This document shows, piece after piece, positions 33,104 through 41,856 of a stretch of 64,000 nucleotides of DNA. Each line of letters starts with the position of its first letter. Positions within the stretch are counted from its first letter, which is position 1. The translations under genes and the position numbers were made by a program. The DNA is taken from NCBI RefSeq assembly GCF_005047635.1, contig NZ_SUKC01000014.1, forward strand, positions 1 to 64,000, read 5' to 3'. This DNA comes from Arthrobacter sp. CAU 1506 (GTDB taxonomy: Bacteria > Actinomycetota > Actinomycetes > Actinomycetales > Micrococcaceae). Under the pieces are notes generated by a model. It was given only the letters and a program-made list of their open reading frames with translations, was not told where the DNA came from and searched no databases.

Positions 33104-34540
33104 ATGAGCGCACACATCGGTGTGACAGGTCTGGCCGTCATGGGTGCCAACCTGGCACGGAACTTTGCCCGCAACGGCTACACGGTCGCCCTGCACAACC
33201 GCTCGGTGGCAAAGACGGACGCGCTGCTGCAGGCGCACGGCGACGAGGGCGAGTTCATCCGCACCGAATCGCTGCAGGAACTGGTGGACAACCTGCAGAA
33301 GCCGCGGCGCGTACTCATCATGGTCAAGGCCGGCAAGCCGGTGGATTCGGTGATCGAGCAGTTGGTCCCGCTGCTCGAAGAAGGCGACATCGTCATCGAT
33401 GCCGGCAACTCGCACTACGAGGACACCCGGCGCCGCGAAGCTTCACTGGCGGAGAAGGGCCTGCACTTCGTGGGCATCGGCGTCTCCGGCGGCGAGGAGG
33501 GCGCGCTGCTCGGCCCGTCCATCATGCCCGGCGGCTCCCGCCAGTCCTATGACTCACTCGGCCCCATGCTGGAAAAAATCTCCGCCAAGTACGACGGCGA
33601 GCCCTGCTGCCGCTGGATCGGCACCGACGGCGCGGGCCACTTCGTGAAGATGGTGCACAACGGCATCGAATACGCGGACATGCAGGTCATCGGCGAGGCC
33701 TACGACCTGCTCCGCACCGGCGCCGGCCTGGAGCCGCAGCAGCAGGCCGAGATCTTCACCGCATGGAACAAGACCGACCTCTCGTCCTTCCTGATTGAAA
33801 TCACCGCCGAGGTCCTGGCCCACACGGATGCCAAGACCGGCAAGCCCTTCGTCGACGTCGTCGTTGACTCGGCTGGCCAGAAGGGCACCGGCCGCTGGAC
33901 CGTCGTCTCGGCGCTGGAGCTCGGCTCGCCGGTGTCCGGCATCGCCGAATCCGTCTTCGCCCGCGGACTGTCTTCGCAGCGTGGCCAGCGCGCCATCGCC
34001 CAGGACGTCCTGACCGGGCACGAAGAGGACGTCACGGTGCCGCAGAGCTTCGTCGAGGACGTGCGTCAGGCGCTGTTCGCCTCGAAGCTGGTCAGCTACG
34101 CCCAGGGCATCGACATGCTCGGTTCCGCTGCCGGCGAGTACGGCTGGGAACTGAAGCTGGACGAAATCGCCTCGCTCTGGCGCGCCGGCTGCATCATCCG
34201 CGCCGAACTGCTGGACGACATCATGAAGGCCTACGCCGGCGACTCCAAGCCGGAGAACCTGCTCTTCGCCCCGGCCTTCGCCGAAGCCATCGGTGCCGCC
34301 GTCCCGGCCTGGCGCCGCGTGGTGGCCACCGCCGTGCAGCTGGGCATCCCCGTGCCGGTCTTCTCCTCCTCGCTCGCCTACTACGACGGACTGCGCCGCA
34401 AGCGCCTGCCCGCCGCGCTGACCCAGGGCCTGCGCGACCTGTTCGGCGCACACACCTACGGTCGCACCGACGCCGAAGGAACCTTCCACACCCTCTGGAG
34501 CGGCGACAAGTCCGAGGTCGAGGCCGTCGACACCCACTAA
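33104..34540 (+). CDS. gnd: 6-Phosphogluconate dehydrogenase, decarboxylating
   Basis: This enzyme makes ribulose 5-phosphate, CO2 and NADPH. The Rossmann start GLAVMGANLARNFARNGYTV and LHNRS mark NADP binding. GVSGGEEGALLGPSIMPGG and GHFVKMVHNGIEYADMQ hold substrate and catalytic residues (Lys in FVKMVHN). The long helical C-terminal domain ends with YGRTDAEGTFHTLWSGDK. The length of 478 residues is that of the long homodimeric type. Together with zwf it covers both oxidative steps of the pentose-phosphate pathway. Confidence 0.97.
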   Translation: MSAHIGVTGLAVMGANLARNFARNGYTVALHNRSVAKTDALLQAHGDEGEFIRTESLQELVDNLQKPRRVLIMVKAGKPVDSVIEQLVPLLEEGDIVIDAGNSHYEDTRRREASLAEKGLHFVGIGVSGGEEGALLGPSIMPGGSRQSYDSLGPMLEKISAKYDGEPCCRWIGTDGAGHFVKMVHNGIEYADMQVIGEAYDLLRTGAGLEPQQQAEIFTAWNKTDLSSFLIEITAEVLAHTDAKTGKPFVDVVVDSAGQKGTGRWTVVSALELGSPVSGIAESVFARGLSSQRGQRAIAQDVLTGHEEDVTVPQSFVEDVRQALFASKLVSYAQGIDMLGSAAGEYGWELKLDEIASLWRAGCIIRAELLDDIMKAYAGDSKPENLLFAPAFAEAIGAAVPAWRRVVATAVQLGIPVPVFSSSLAYYDGLRRKRLPAALTQGLRDLFGAHTYGRTDAEGTFHTLWSGDKSEVEAVDTH

Positions 34541-34550
34541 TTAGGGGAGA

Positions 34551-34690
34551 CCGACCGAGGTCGCTTCACCGGTGATCGACCAAGGTCATCTCCACCGGTG
34601 ATCGACCAAGCTTGCCCCACCGGTGATCGACCAAGGCCGTCTCCACCGGTGATCGACCAAGGTTGCTCTGCAACCGCGTGGAGATCCTGA
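34551..34690 (+). repeat. Dispersed repeat array, copy C (after gnd)
   Basis: Four units of CACCGGTGATCGACCAAG, each with about ten variable bases, follow a degenerate first unit (GACCGACCGAGG). The array ends AACCGCGTGGAGATCC, the same signature as copies A, B and D. Here the core has GTGATCG rather than GTGGTCG, as in copy D, so two subfamilies exist. Confidence 0.85.
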
Positions 34691-34700
34691 CGCGCGAAAT

Positions 34701-34742
34701 GCCCCGTAACTGCTCAACCAGTTGCGGGGCGTTCGGGTTTTG
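34701..34742 (+). terminator. Terminator after gnd
   Basis: GCCCCGTAACT (34701-34711) pairs with AGTTGCGGGGC (34720-34730) with one mismatch, followed by GTTCGGGTTTT. It lies behind the repeat array, so the gnd transcript would carry the array in its 3' end. Confidence 0.75.
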
Positions 34743-34786
34743 GGCAAAGTCCGGACCGATTTTTCCCGGGCGACCGCTCGCGCGGG

Positions 34787-35560
34787 CTACATGATCATTT
34801 CCGGGGCCATGTATAGTCCGGGCAGCAGCCAGGGATTAGCCGGCACGAAGCAGGCGAAGACAATCAGTGCGGCGCCGATCGCGCGGCTGAACGCGATTCC
34901 GTGGCGCCAGGTCTTTTCCAGCAGGACGGCGGCAGCAATGGCGGCCATCCAGGCCAGATTCATGACGCCCACAGTGATAAGAACCAGCATCAGCCCCCAG
35001 CAACAGCCCACGCAGTACAGCCCGTGGTACAGGCCCACGCGTAAATCGCGGAAAGCACCCCGGTAGCTGGAAACGTGCAGCAGGAAGGCCACTGGTGAGC
35101 GGCAGTGCCGGAGGCAAAAATTCTTCAGCGGAGTCAATTGGTAGATGCCCGCCGCCGCCAGCAGCCCGGCGCCGATCCAGGCCGCGGCGACCGGGGCATC
35201 GGCGGCCAGCCGGGCCCCGAGAACCGACGCGGCGTAGGCCAGGATGCCGAAACCGGTCCAGGTGAGCAGGTATCCGACCACCAGAGCGGTAGTCCGAATG
35301 ACCCGGGTCCGGCTGCTGCGCTCGGCACGGATGGACCGCAGGTAGGCCGATAGCAGCGGTGCCAGTGACGGCAACATCATCGCGGTCATCATCAGCGCCC
35401 AGCCAGCGAGGAAACCGGCCAGCCCCAACCCCATGGCGCCTGGGCCGGGCGGCATTCCGACGGCCAGTTGCACCGTGAGGTACCAGGCCAGCAGGGCGCA
35501 GCCAATAAGGGCGAGCAGACCAGGACGGAAGCGTACGGCAGGAAAGACGCGGCCGGGCAT
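34787..35560 (-). CDS. DUF2182 membrane protein
   Basis: The 257-residue protein has about seven membrane helices. DUF2182 marks are WALMMTAMMLPSLAPLL, YQLTPLKNFCLRHCRSP and LYCVGCCWGLMLVLITVGV. The Cys and Met residues near membrane faces suggest metal (copper) handling, but this is unproven. ATG at 35560 lies one base after the stop of the DUF1326 gene, so the two are one operon; this pairing recurs in many bacteria. Confidence 0.88.
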   Translation of the reverse strand: MPGRVFPAVRFRPGLLALIGCALLAWYLTVQLAVGMPPGPGAMGLGLAGFLAGWALMMTAMMLPSLAPLLSAYLRSIRAERSSRTRVIRTTALVVGYLLTWTGFGILAYAASVLGARLAADAPVAAAWIGAGLLAAAGIYQLTPLKNFCLRHCRSPVAFLLHVSSYRGAFRDLRVGLYHGLYCVGCCWGLMLVLITVGVMNLAWMAAIAAAVLLEKTWRHGIAFSRAIGAALIVFACFVPANPWLLPGLYMAPEMIM

Positions 35561-35561
35561 C

Positions 35562-36167
35562 CTAGGCAGACCAGGCAAAGGGGGCGGAGAAGGAGTTCTT
35601 GCCCACGTTGTCCCAGGTCATCCCGAATACGTCGACGCGTGAGGCGATTGCCGTACCGGCGGCCAGCGTGTCCGCGGGGAAGCCGATGCCGCTGACCTTT
35701 ACACCTTTACCGGTGGAATCCAGCCGCGAAACGAAGTCCTCGGCTGTTATGTCCACTCCGCCGCCGGCCGTGACTTGGTGCCGGTGGCCGTCGTCGCTGT
35801 AGCTGATGTCGACGGCCTGCATCCCAGCCATCTCGCCGATCAGCGGAGCCAGTCCCTCCATGGGTCCGCCGCGTTGGCCGCCGAAGACGGCTCCGAGCGC
35901 CTCGGCCTGTTCGGGAGAGGCGGCGGCGTCCATCAGCATGCCGACTTTCCAGCCGCCGTCGCCCATCAGTGCCGGGGCATCAGCCACGATGCAGACATTC
36001 AGCCCGCCAACGTCCACGCCTTCCACCTCGCCGGATGCGACGTGGAACGCCAGCGCCACATTGCAGCGTTCGTTATCGGCCGGTGCGGTCAGGCCCGAAG
36101 TGCTGCACGGGCAGATCATGTCGCAGTTGCAGTTTTCGAAGTATGTACCTTCAATGTGCCAGGACAT
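35562..36167 (-). CDS. DUF1326 protein
   Basis: The sequence starts MSWHIEGTYFENCNCDMICP, the DUF1326 signature with three Cys within the first 20 residues (CNCDMIC) and CPCS just beyond. A beta-rich body follows, ending DNVGKNSFSAPFAWSA. At 201 residues it is of normal size. The paired Cys residues suggest a metal-binding or redox site. It is the first gene of the pair with DUF2182, which supports a joint role in metal handling; this is inference. Confidence 0.88.
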   Translation of the reverse strand: MSWHIEGTYFENCNCDMICPCSTSGLTAPADNERCNVALAFHVASGEVEGVDVGGLNVCIVADAPALMGDGGWKVGMLMDAAASPEQAEALGAVFGGQRGGPMEGLAPLIGEMAGMQAVDISYSDDGHRHQVTAGGGVDITAEDFVSRLDSTGKGVKVSGIGFPADTLAAGTAIASRVDVFGMTWDNVGKNSFSAPFAWSA

Positions 36168-36363
36168 TTGAGGCTCCCTTCAAAGAGGCACCCACCCTTG
36201 ATTGTCCTCCGCGGCAAAAAGCCGGTCAATAAGCCCATAATGGCGGTCAGGTCCACACTGCCGGGTCGATGTACTCCGCCGGACCCGCCGCTGGCTTCAT
36301 CTCTCGCTGCGGTATCAGTACCGGAAGGCCGGGATGTCCGCCATGTCGAGCGCCCGTCCGATG

Positions 36364-38571
36364 TCAGACCTTCCGCGTCTTGGGCGAGACTTTGGAGGTT
36401 GTGGCGTAGCCCGTTTTGGTGCCGGTAACCTTGACCCTGATCCGGTGACCGCGGTCGGCCGAAACGAGCTTGTAGGTCTTGGAAGAGGCTCCCTTGATCG
36501 CTTTCCCGGAGCGGTACCACTGGTACTTCAGTTTGGTGCCGGAAGTCCACGTACCGGGTTTGGCCGTCAACTTCTTCCCGACCTTAGCTGTGCCAGAGAT
36601 TTTGGGCTTTACAGATTTCAGGGTGCCGGCGGCAACTTTGCCCGTCTTGGCCGAGGCTTTGGTTGCCGTTGCATATCCGGCTTTGGTGCCGGTTACCTTC
36701 ACCACGATCCGATCGGCCCGGTCGGCCGCGACTAGCTTGTAGGTTTTGGACGTCGCTCCCTTAATGGCCTTGCCGGATCGATACCACTGGTATTTCAGTT
36801 TGGTGCCTGAGGTCCATGAGCCTGCCTTGGCTGTCAGCCTCTTCCCGACCTTGGCGGTACCTGTGATCTTCGGAGTGGCGGTTGCGAGGACGCCGGCGCT
36901 GACTCGGACGGCGGCCGATTCGCGGACCGCGGTCTTGTATCCGCTTTTTTCTCCGCTTATCCGGACCTTGATGGACTTGCCGACGTCGGTCGAAGTCAGG
37001 CTGTATCTAGTTCCGGTGGCCCTATAAATCGGGGAGCCGTTACGCAGCCATTGGTATGAGAGGCGAATTGGTCCGGGGGACCATGTGCCAGGCTTCGCGG
37101 ACAAAGCGTTGCCAACCGTGGCTTTCCCGGTGATGAGAGGTGACCCGGATGTCAGTTCCGGCAGGACGGAATTGACGGCCGCCAGCGCGCTCACCAGCCC
37201 AGCGCCGCAGTCGGAGAAACAGCCAGCGATCGGACGCGCAGACTTCTTGATGGCAGTCTCTATTTGGGCCGGGGACAGGAGCGAGTTCGCAGACTTCATG
37301 AGGGCGGCAATGCTGGCCACATGCGGGGCAGACATCGAGGTGCCCTCCATGATGCCGTAGCCCTCTCCAGCGGGGACGGTATTCCCAGTGTTCACTGTCG
37401 AGATGATGCCTCCAGCGGCATAGCGCAGGTCTCCACCGGGAGCTGTCACATCGACTGCAGACCCGTAGTTGGAGTAGTCGGTTAGCTCACCGGTGGGTCC
37501 GGAGGCGGCCACCGTAATAACGTTGCTGCAGTTTGCGGGTGAGGCATCCGCGGCAGGCTCCGCTTCGTTGCCGGCCGCGACCACGACGGTGCTCCCCTTG
37601 CTAACCGCAAAGTTTATGGCGTCCTGCATGGTGGAGTCACAAGGGCCACTGCCGCCGAGGCTCATATTGATGACATCTGCAGGGCTCTGATTCGGACTAA
37701 TGCCGTCCACTTCTCTGCCGCCAGCCGCCCAGATGATGGCGTCTGCGATGTCAGACATCCAGCCCCCGCAAGCGCCCAGCACGCGGACAGGAACGACTTT
37801 CGCACCATGGGCCGCACCCGCAACTCCTCGACCATTGCCTGCGACTGCAGCGATGATGCCTGCCACATGGGTCCCGTGCCACGAAGAGTCGGAACCGATT
37901 TCGTCGCACCAGTCGCCATTGTCCAGCGGATCCTGATCGCGCCCGTCGCCGTCCCGCGATATATCGGGGTCGGAGATCAGATCGGCGCCGGGCAAAACAT
38001 TAGCCTTGAGATCGCTGTGCTGGGTCAGTCCAGTGTCGATCACAGCAACAACGGACCCCTTGCCAGTCGTCGTGAGCCACGTTTCAGGGAGAGCAAGACC
38101 GGCTTTGCTGTTAGAGAATGACCATTGTTGCTTGTAGTACGTGTCGTTTGGACCGTACGCCGGGTACATCAGGACATCCTGCTCCGCGTACTCGACATCG
38201 GGGCGGGCGGACAATGTCGCGACCAGTTCATTGGCTTCCACGGCAGTGAGTTCCCGATCGGACTCGATGATCCTGGCCCCGTCTGCCGTTGTGTGCAGTT
38301 CCTCAAGGGCGACGTCGGTGTCTGCGGCAACTTCGGTATAGGAACTGTCCCGCTCGGTGGAACTGGCACCGGCGGTCTCGCGGAACTTGACAATAAATCG
38401 GTCTCCGCCTGCCTCCGTAGATGCCGATTGAAGCGTGCGGAGATTCGGAAGTTCGGGATGACTGTCCGCAGCGCTCGCGGCAGGAATCGGAAGGACAGAC
38501 CCATATAGGAGCGAAATTGTTAAGGCCGTAACGACCCAGGCTGGTACCAATCTGTGGAACATTCCCAACAT
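36364..38571 (-). CDS. Secreted subtilisin-like serine protease with C-terminal repeats
   Basis: ATG at 38571 with TTGAGG before it gives a Sec signal peptide (VVTALTISLLYGSVLPIPAA, cleavage after ASA). An inhibitor-I9-like propeptide (FIVKFRETAG...ALEELHTT) precedes the S8 domain: Asp in VVAVIDTGLT, His in SWHGTHVAGI and Ser in GTSMSAPHVAS. The last 220 residues are three related segments of about 70-90 residues, each with Y-Q-W-L/Y-R and T-Y-K/S-L, e.g. LKYQWYRSGKAIKGATSKTY; they look like bacterial Ig-like or wall-binding repeats. The length is 735 residues. It is likely to act outside the cell on proteins. Confidence 0.93.
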   Translation of the reverse strand: MLGMFHRLVPAWVVTALTISLLYGSVLPIPAASAADSHPELPNLRTLQSASTEAGGDRFIVKFRETAGASSTERDSSYTEVAADTDVALEELHTTADGARIIESDRELTAVEANELVATLSARPDVEYAEQDVLMYPAYGPNDTYYKQQWSFSNSKAGLALPETWLTTTGKGSVVAVIDTGLTQHSDLKANVLPGADLISDPDISRDGDGRDQDPLDNGDWCDEIGSDSSWHGTHVAGIIAAVAGNGRGVAGAAHGAKVVPVRVLGACGGWMSDIADAIIWAAGGREVDGISPNQSPADVINMSLGGSGPCDSTMQDAINFAVSKGSTVVVAAGNEAEPAADASPANCSNVITVAASGPTGELTDYSNYGSAVDVTAPGGDLRYAAGGIISTVNTGNTVPAGEGYGIMEGTSMSAPHVASIAALMKSANSLLSPAQIETAIKKSARPIAGCFSDCGAGLVSALAAVNSVLPELTSGSPLITGKATVGNALSAKPGTWSPGPIRLSYQWLRNGSPIYRATGTRYSLTSTDVGKSIKVRISGEKSGYKTAVRESAAVRVSAGVLATATPKITGTAKVGKRLTAKAGSWTSGTKLKYQWYRSGKAIKGATSKTYKLVAADRADRIVVKVTGTKAGYATATKASAKTGKVAAGTLKSVKPKISGTAKVGKKLTAKPGTWTSGTKLKYQWYRSGKAIKGASSKTYKLVSADRGHRIRVKVTGTKTGYATTSKVSPKTRKV

Positions 38572-38999
38572 ATGAATCCTCAAGAGCTTGATGAAGGCGT
38601 CAACTGATAAGAGTCGTCCATCGCGAGATGAGAATCTGGGCGAGTGCAATTCGATTACCTCTGCGCTACGTGCAAGCCTGCATCCGTTGAGCGGCGACAG
38701 GGCCAGTTTTCTCATAACGCCCTCGACGTTGAGACTAGTTGGAGCCGTGCCGTATCTTGCTATATCGGCAGTTCCGCTTGATTCGTAATGTCGAACGGGC
38801 CATGCCAATCAGACGTTGGGCCCCCGTTACAAAATGGTCGTCCCGCTCCGATCTACTGATCTGTCGCGAGGAGCGCGCAACCGAGAAATGGGTTGTTGCT
38901 GAAAGGCAACAACCCATTTCTAGTGAGTCATGGGGAAGATACGGTTCCAGGGGATCCTGGGCACGCGTGCATCTCCACAGTCTCGGTGACGATGTGTCC
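38572..38999. other. Upstream region of the protease gene
   Basis: These 428 bases should hold the protease promoter on the minus strand and contain the terminator of the upstream gene at 38886-38919. The sequence is clearly less GC-rich than the housekeeping DNA. No gene is supported: the frame that extends the protease upstream to 38808 lacks a ribosome binding site. Confidence 0.55.
38886..38919 (-). terminator. Terminator of the Ig-like repeat protein gene
   Basis: AAATGGGTTGTTGC (38886-38899) pairs perfectly with 38906-38919 around a six-base loop, giving a U run on the minus strand. It lies 80 bases after the stop of the gene that ends at 39000. Confidence 0.9.
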
Positions 39000-40355
39000 T
39001 TAAAAGCCCTTCACGTATTCGACTGAGCCATCGTAGTGATCAGTGATGCGCCAGACTCCACCCTTGACGGCATTGGCGGGAACATCGGCAAACACCACGC
39101 CGTAGCCCGTCGAGGATTCAACGTCGAAGTCCATGGGAAGCAGTGGCCCGATGTCGCGGTAGGAATCCGTAACCGTGAATCCGGAGTCGTTGTAGATTCG
39201 TCCGTTGTTCCCGATGTAATCCACGACGATCCAGTCAGCAGGGTCGATGACGTCATCGCTGATGTTGCCCAAGGCCAGGTCTACAAAGAGGTCTACTTTT
39301 CCTGGTCTGTCGCTTGGATACTGACCTGGTTCGAAGAACGTCACAAGCCAGTCCGGCATGCTGAATATCTTGTCTATAGGGAAGGGGTCTTGCTTCGTTG
39401 AAAAGACAAGTAGCAGTGTTTCGGAGGAGGTGGCTTTTCCGGCTTTGTTCTTGACTGTAACCCGGTAGGCATCCAGTTCGTTCTTAGACTTAGCGGTGAA
39501 AGTGTAATTTGCGCCAGTTGCTCCGGGGATTCGCGTCCAAGAGACCTTGCCACCAGCCCCTGCAACTCCACGCTCCCACTGATAGGAAAGGGATCCTCCT
39601 GTCGCTTGGCTTTTGATGGTCACCGATTTCCCAGAGGTGGTGTGAACTGACCCCGGGATCTTCACCGTCGGCCTGACGACGGTGGTTACCTTGACGCTCT
39701 TAGAGGCAGTTTTTCCGGCCTTGTTGCTCGCTATGACCCGGTACTCTTTTGCAGACTGCCCTGTGGGAGCAGTGAAGGAATGGGTCGACCTGGTGGCCTT
39801 GGAAATATTCGCCCATTTAGATCCGGCTTTACTCTGCCACTGGTAGGACATGGAACCGCCGCTGGCTTTGACGGAAAGTGCTACCTTCGATTTTGCAGCT
39901 ACAGTCACGCTCTTGGGCTGAGTGGTGATCTTAGGTGAGGCGACAACGCTGAGTTTGGCGCTACGGGAAGTAGTTTTTCCGCGCGAGTTAGAGACAACGA
40001 CGCGGAACTGTGCTCCATTGAGGCCTGTGTCGGCCTTGACCTTGAGAGTTTTGGTTTTCGCGGAAGAGCCTGTCGCTTTGGCCCATCTACTGGACTTGGG
40101 CTTCTTGACGTGCCACTGGTATTTGAGCTTGCTTCCGGTCGCTTTGACTTTGAAGCTGTGAGTCTTGCCCTTAGCAACAATTGCAGACTTTGGGCTAGCC
40201 GTGATTTTTGCTTTGCCGACTGCGGTGGTGGCCGCGATCGTTGTAGTGACGCTACGGGTGATTGGGCTCGCGTTTGCCGGAGCGACGGCAATCGGCGCAG
40301 CGAGCAGAAGCACGGCCACCGAAATTGTGGTGGCGCGCTGAAGAAGTCTTCTCAA
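39000..40355 (-). CDS. Secreted protein with three Ig-like domains and a unique C-terminal domain
   Basis: TTG at 40355 has GGGGGAA eight bases before it and opens LRRLLQRATTISVAVLLLAA, a Sec signal peptide cleaved near ANA-SPI. Three Ig-like domains follow, each with a Y-Q-W motif (LKYQWHVKKP, MSYQWQSKAG, LSYQWERGVA) and ending in a Y/F-R-V core (FRVVVSNSRGK, YRVIASNKAGK, YRVTVKNKAGK). The last 120 residues (from about FFEPGQYPSDRPGKVDLFVD) form a separate beta-rich domain of unknown type. The 451-residue product is basic in the repeats. It probably acts at the cell surface; ligand unknown. Confidence 0.8.
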   Translation of the reverse strand: MRRLLQRATTISVAVLLLAAPIAVAPANASPITRSVTTTIAATTAVGKAKITASPKSAIVAKGKTHSFKVKATGSKLKYQWHVKKPKSSRWAKATGSSAKTKTLKVKADTGLNGAQFRVVVSNSRGKTTSRSAKLSVVASPKITTQPKSVTVAAKSKVALSVKASGGSMSYQWQSKAGSKWANISKATRSTHSFTAPTGQSAKEYRVIASNKAGKTASKSVKVTTVVRPTVKIPGSVHTTSGKSVTIKSQATGGSLSYQWERGVAGAGGKVSWTRIPGATGANYTFTAKSKNELDAYRVTVKNKAGKATSSETLLLVFSTKQDPFPIDKIFSMPDWLVTFFEPGQYPSDRPGKVDLFVDLALGNISDDVIDPADWIVVDYIGNNGRIYNDSGFTVTDSYRDIGPLLPMDFDVESSTGYGVVFADVPANAVKGGVWRITDHYDGSVEYVKGF

Positions 40356-40792
40356 AGAATATTCCCCCAACGAGAATGAGATATAGAGCAGATGGAAGTG
40401 TTTGCTCTCCGGATGATCTCGGAGTTGTCTGCATAATACCCAATGAATAGGCATTGTGCAGGTTTTGGGCCGATTGATACCGCTCGTAGATTGCCCTCGG
40501 ATTCGGCAACTTCCCGGGCGATCGGCGAGGCAGGCTGTGTCCGCTCCAAGCACTGCCTTAAATGCAAAGCCCCGGTCGTCGAAGAACCATTTCCCAACAG
40601 TGCAGCGGGACCCTCATGGACAGTCAGACCGCCCATGGGCCGGTCGCTACGCCGGGAGTGCGTCGAAGTCATATTGCAGGAGCCGGGTGCATATGGAGAA
40701 CGGTGACGTCACCCGAGATACAGGCTGGCCCGGGACAATTTGATCGGTTGTCCCGGGCCAGCCGTAAGCTTGTCCTACGCCAAAAATTTTAG
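40356..40792. other. Intergenic region between two secreted-protein genes
   Basis: There are 437 bases without a supported gene. It contains the terminator of the upstream gene (40723-40763) and must hold the promoter of the Ig-like protein gene. Short open frames on both strands look random. Confidence 0.5.
40723..40763 (-). terminator. Terminator of the small secreted protein gene
   Basis: A 16-base arm starting GGCTGGCCCGGG (40723-40738) pairs perfectly with 40748-40763 around nine bases. It lies 30 bases after the stop codon at 40793. Confidence 0.92.
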
Positions 40793-41707
40793 TTAGCGTT
40801 TTGAGGGACGGTAGCCGGCACTGATGGCTGCGCCCTGGCTTGCGAAGCACTCTTCCGGGTCTGTCTGGCTGTAAAAGCTGCCGCCGGGAACGTGGTAAAT
40901 CCATTCGCCGGAAGAGCTGTGATTGCCCTTCACTGGGTATCCACTAGGGCAACTGTTCCCGTATCCAGCCACGCTGGTGGGCTTCTTGCCGGACTTGATG
41001 GTCAGCCACTGGGTCTTCGTCGCAGTGCGGGTGGAGGTGGACGACGGCAGACGGTACTTCACTGATGTCGTGACTCGATACTTGCCGGCTCTCAGCGAAG
41101 CCGACTTCTTGTTCTTCGCCACTGTCTTGTTGCCCAGCTTGACCGTCAGAGTCTTGGCCACGACTTTCACGCCCTCAGCAGCAGAAACGTTCGGCTTGAT
41201 GGTCGCCTTGCCGTTGTAGGGAACCTTCTTGCCGGCGATCGACTTCACTGCAACGGCGTTGCGAACGACCAGTTTTTGAGTCTTGGTGGTGCTCTTGGAA
41301 GAGGCGTAGACGCGGGTGCCGTCCTCCACCGCATATTTCTTGTACTTTACGGTGGTCTTCACCGAGTAAGTGCCGGCTTTGAGCTTCGCCTTGGTCTTGT
41401 TCTTCACTACCGTCTTGTTGCCCTGCTTGACCGTCACCACCTTGGAGGTGACGGTGACCCAGCCGGTTGTGGAGACCGCTGGCTTCACGGTTGCCGTTCC
41501 GTTGACGGGGGCCACCGGGCTTGCGATCTTCATGATCGCCAGGCTCGTCTCGGGTGCAGGAGTCGGAACCGTTTCATCGACGGGTGTTTCAGATACGGGT
41601 GTTGTGGCCGGCAGCGGTGCTGCGTGGGCAGCCGTGACCGAACCAAAGAGGAGCGAGGCTGCGGCCGCTGAGACCGCCATACCCCGGATAAATGATGCGA
41701 GTTTCAA
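40793..41707 (-). CDS. Secreted Lys-rich repeat protein with a C-terminal YHVPGG domain
   Basis: A Sec signal peptide (MAVSAAAASLLFGSVTAAHA) is followed by a Thr/Pro-rich linker and two homologous beta-rich repeats, each with VKxGNKTVxKNK and LxAGxYxVxTxVKY. The end, GNHSSSGEWIYHVPGGSFYS then TDPEECFASQGAAISAGYRP, is a small domain met at the C-terminus of many secreted or nuclease-type actinobacterial proteins. TTG at 41707 is preferred because GGGAAAG lies nine bases before it; TTG at 41716 is the alternative. It has about 304 residues. The protein is not enzymatic in any visible way; a cell-surface role is inferred. Confidence 0.78.
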   Translation of the reverse strand: MKLASFIRGMAVSAAAASLLFGSVTAAHAAPLPATTPVSETPVDETVPTPAPETSLAIMKIASPVAPVNGTATVKPAVSTTGWVTVTSKVVTVKQGNKTVVKNKTKAKLKAGTYSVKTTVKYKKYAVEDGTRVYASSKSTTKTQKLVVRNAVAVKSIAGKKVPYNGKATIKPNVSAAEGVKVVAKTLTVKLGNKTVAKNKKSASLRAGKYRVTTSVKYRLPSSTSTRTATKTQWLTIKSGKKPTSVAGYGNSCPSGYPVKGNHSSSGEWIYHVPGGSFYSQTDPEECFASQGAAISAGYRPSKR

Positions 41708-41856
41708 TTTCCCCAACTTTCCCGGGCAATTGGCCCGGTTAATAGCTTGACGGGGTAATCGTATGACGAATCACTCCAGTGGTGCGTGTGCCGCTGAGGT
41801 GAGGACATAATCGGCAGAACTCGGTCATGCCGGACGGCCGCCAGACCGTGAATGAA

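Noticed and set aside
38739-38780. Imperfect inverted repeat upstream of the protease
   Set aside because: The arms match weakly and lie too far from the likely promoter for a confident operator call.
36364-38808. Longer version of the subtilase starting at 38808
   Set aside because: The extra 79 residues precede the signal peptide, have no ribosome binding site and would bury the export signal. ATG at 38571 fits better.
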